Source: Coriaria nepalensis (lineage: Eukaryota > Streptophyta > Magnoliopsida > Cucurbitales > Coriariaceae). Taken from it: 64,000 bases of DNA. Location: positions 30,213,209-30,277,208 of the forward strand of contig CP114482.1 of assembly GCA_027186245.1 (NCBI GenBank), written 5' to 3'. This document shows positions 63,501 through 64,000 of this stretch, in pieces. The notes under the pieces were generated by a model, which was given only the letters and a program-made list of their open reading frames with translations, did no database searches and had not been told where the DNA came from. A program made the translations under genes and the position numbers. The number at the start of each line of letters is the position of its first letter. Positions within the stretch are counted from its first letter, which is position 1.

Positions 63501-64000
63501 TTCACAAAAGTAGTGTTTGAAGTGGAAAAATAGAATTCGTTCGAATTGCTTTCAACTGAATTAGTGAGTTGAAAAGACTCATTGACATGAATCTCAAATG
63601 AAACAAATGACTACTTTCCCTAAAATGATCATTAGCAAGTTATGTACGAAAGTCGGGTTCGAAGTGCGAAATTAGAATTCATTTTAATTGAATTCAAATG
63701 AATTAGTGACTTTCGAAGAGACATTGAGATGATGACTCTAAGATTAAACAAATTCATACTTGCCTTCAAAAAATCATAACCAAGCTATCCGCGAAAGTCA
63801 TGTTTGAAATGCGAAAACAGTATTCGCTCCAATGGGTTCCAAATAATTTATTTTCTTCAAAAAACTCATTGCCATGAATATAACATAAAACAAATGCATA
63901 CTTGTCTTACAAAGATCATTAACAAGTCATTCACAAAAGTAGTGTTTGAAGTGGAAAAATCGAATTCGTTCGAATTGCTTTCAAATGAATTAGTGAGTTG

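Larger units (their letters stand above)
1..64000. repeat. Satellite DNA array, 429-bp unit, spanning the whole window
   Basis: Every part of the window can be read as copies of one unit of about 429 bp in head-to-tail order and constant orientation. Landmark strings such as 'attgccatgaatataac' and 'attgagatgatgactc' recur at 429-bp steps from the first to the last line. By length there are roughly 140 three-subunit units plus 14 two-subunit units. Base composition is AT-rich, near one third G+C in the lines I counted. No stretch longer than a few bases falls outside the repeat, so there is no inserted transposon, gene or RNA gene. Both window ends cut through a unit. A centromeric or heterochromatic location is an inference from the repeat type; the sequence alone does not show kinetochore function. 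The strand given is arbitrary. I do not recognise the family. Confidence 0.98.
55911..64000. repeat. Homogeneous block of one young subfamily
   Basis: All units are three-subunit and close to 429 bp. Most carry 'ttgaattcaaatgaattag' at the A/B junction, 'cgaaaacagtattcggtc' in B, 'cttgaagtgg' or 'tttgaagtggaaaaatag' in C1 and 'gactactttccc' in A. Local order is visible: the 'gaatgtcaggttcg' type recurs at 58501, 60646 and 61934 (2,145 and 1,288 bp apart), and the 'agagattgagatcatg' type recurs 859 bp apart at 60289 and 61148. A-runs in B vary from six to ten ('taaaaaaaaaataacc' near 62050), as expected from slippage. One monomer near 59.5 kb belongs to the type seen at 52.5-53.4 kb. Confidence 0.9.

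Noticed and set aside
1..64000. CRISPR array
   Set aside because: Repeats are head-to-tail with no unique spacers, and both the unit and its subunits are far longer than CRISPR repeats.
1..64000. Diverged transposon or LTR fragments as the source of the repeat
   Set aside because: I saw no terminal repeats, target-site duplications, polypurine tract or coding motifs of reverse transcriptase or transposase in any unit.
1..64000. Telomere-like or simple-sequence tracts
   Set aside because: No run of TTTAGGG, TTAGGG or TTAGG repeats was seen. The only simple runs are A-tracts of up to ten bases inside subunit B.

Overview
The whole 64,000-base window is one uninterrupted array of tandemly repeated satellite DNA. 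I see no gene, RNA gene, transposon, CRISPR array or single-copy stretch. It starts and ends inside a repeat unit, so the array continues on both sides. The unit is about 429 bp, close to one third G+C. Such a long, AT-rich, multi-kilobase higher-order array points to a eukaryotic centromeric, pericentromeric or other heterochromatic block. The repeated C-to-T and G-to-A changes at CpG sites suggest a genome that methylates cytosine, as plants and vertebrates do. I do not recognise the satellite family and cannot name the species; a plant is a weak guess.

The 429-bp unit is itself an old trimer of three diverged subunits of 142-145 bp, called A, B and C here. A carries 'attgacatgaatctc', B 'attgagatgatgactc' and C 'attgccatgaatataac'. 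All three share the same order of landmarks: a 'caaataatt'-like or 'caaatgaattag' start, a 'cattg.catga' block, an 'aaattcatacttg'-like block and a 'gaaaatag.attc' end. C exists in two forms. C1 has 'aacaagtgattcacaaaag'. C2 has 'agcacgtgatgcgcgaatg' and in that part looks like B.

Layout. 0-6 kb: mixed monomers with a 1,714-bp tetramer period. 6.0-12.4 kb: three copies of a 2,145-bp pentamer. 12.4-15.3 kb: single monomers and a near-identical pair. 15.3-34.1 kb: a diverged mosaic rich in C2 and in units that lack A. 34.1-40.7 kb: a family of higher-order repeats built from 11 subunits (1,576 bp), with 8- and 16-subunit variants. 40.8-45.1 kb: two copies of a 2,142-bp pentamer, followed by simple 429-bp amplification to 45.9 kb. 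46.6-51.7 kb: three copies of a 1,718-bp tetramer. 51.7-55.9 kb: mosaic again, with a 70-bp deletion. 55.9-64 kb: a homogeneous block of one young subfamily.

The main biological point is that rearrangement follows the 143-bp subunit and not only the 429-bp unit. Fourteen two-subunit (B-C) units, all between 15.4 and 55.8 kb, shift the phase of the array and are built into some higher-order repeats. Segments of one or two monomers recur up to 22 kb apart, which shows long-range exchange inside the array. The short open frames seen on both strands are a by-product of the repeat and I do not call them genes.
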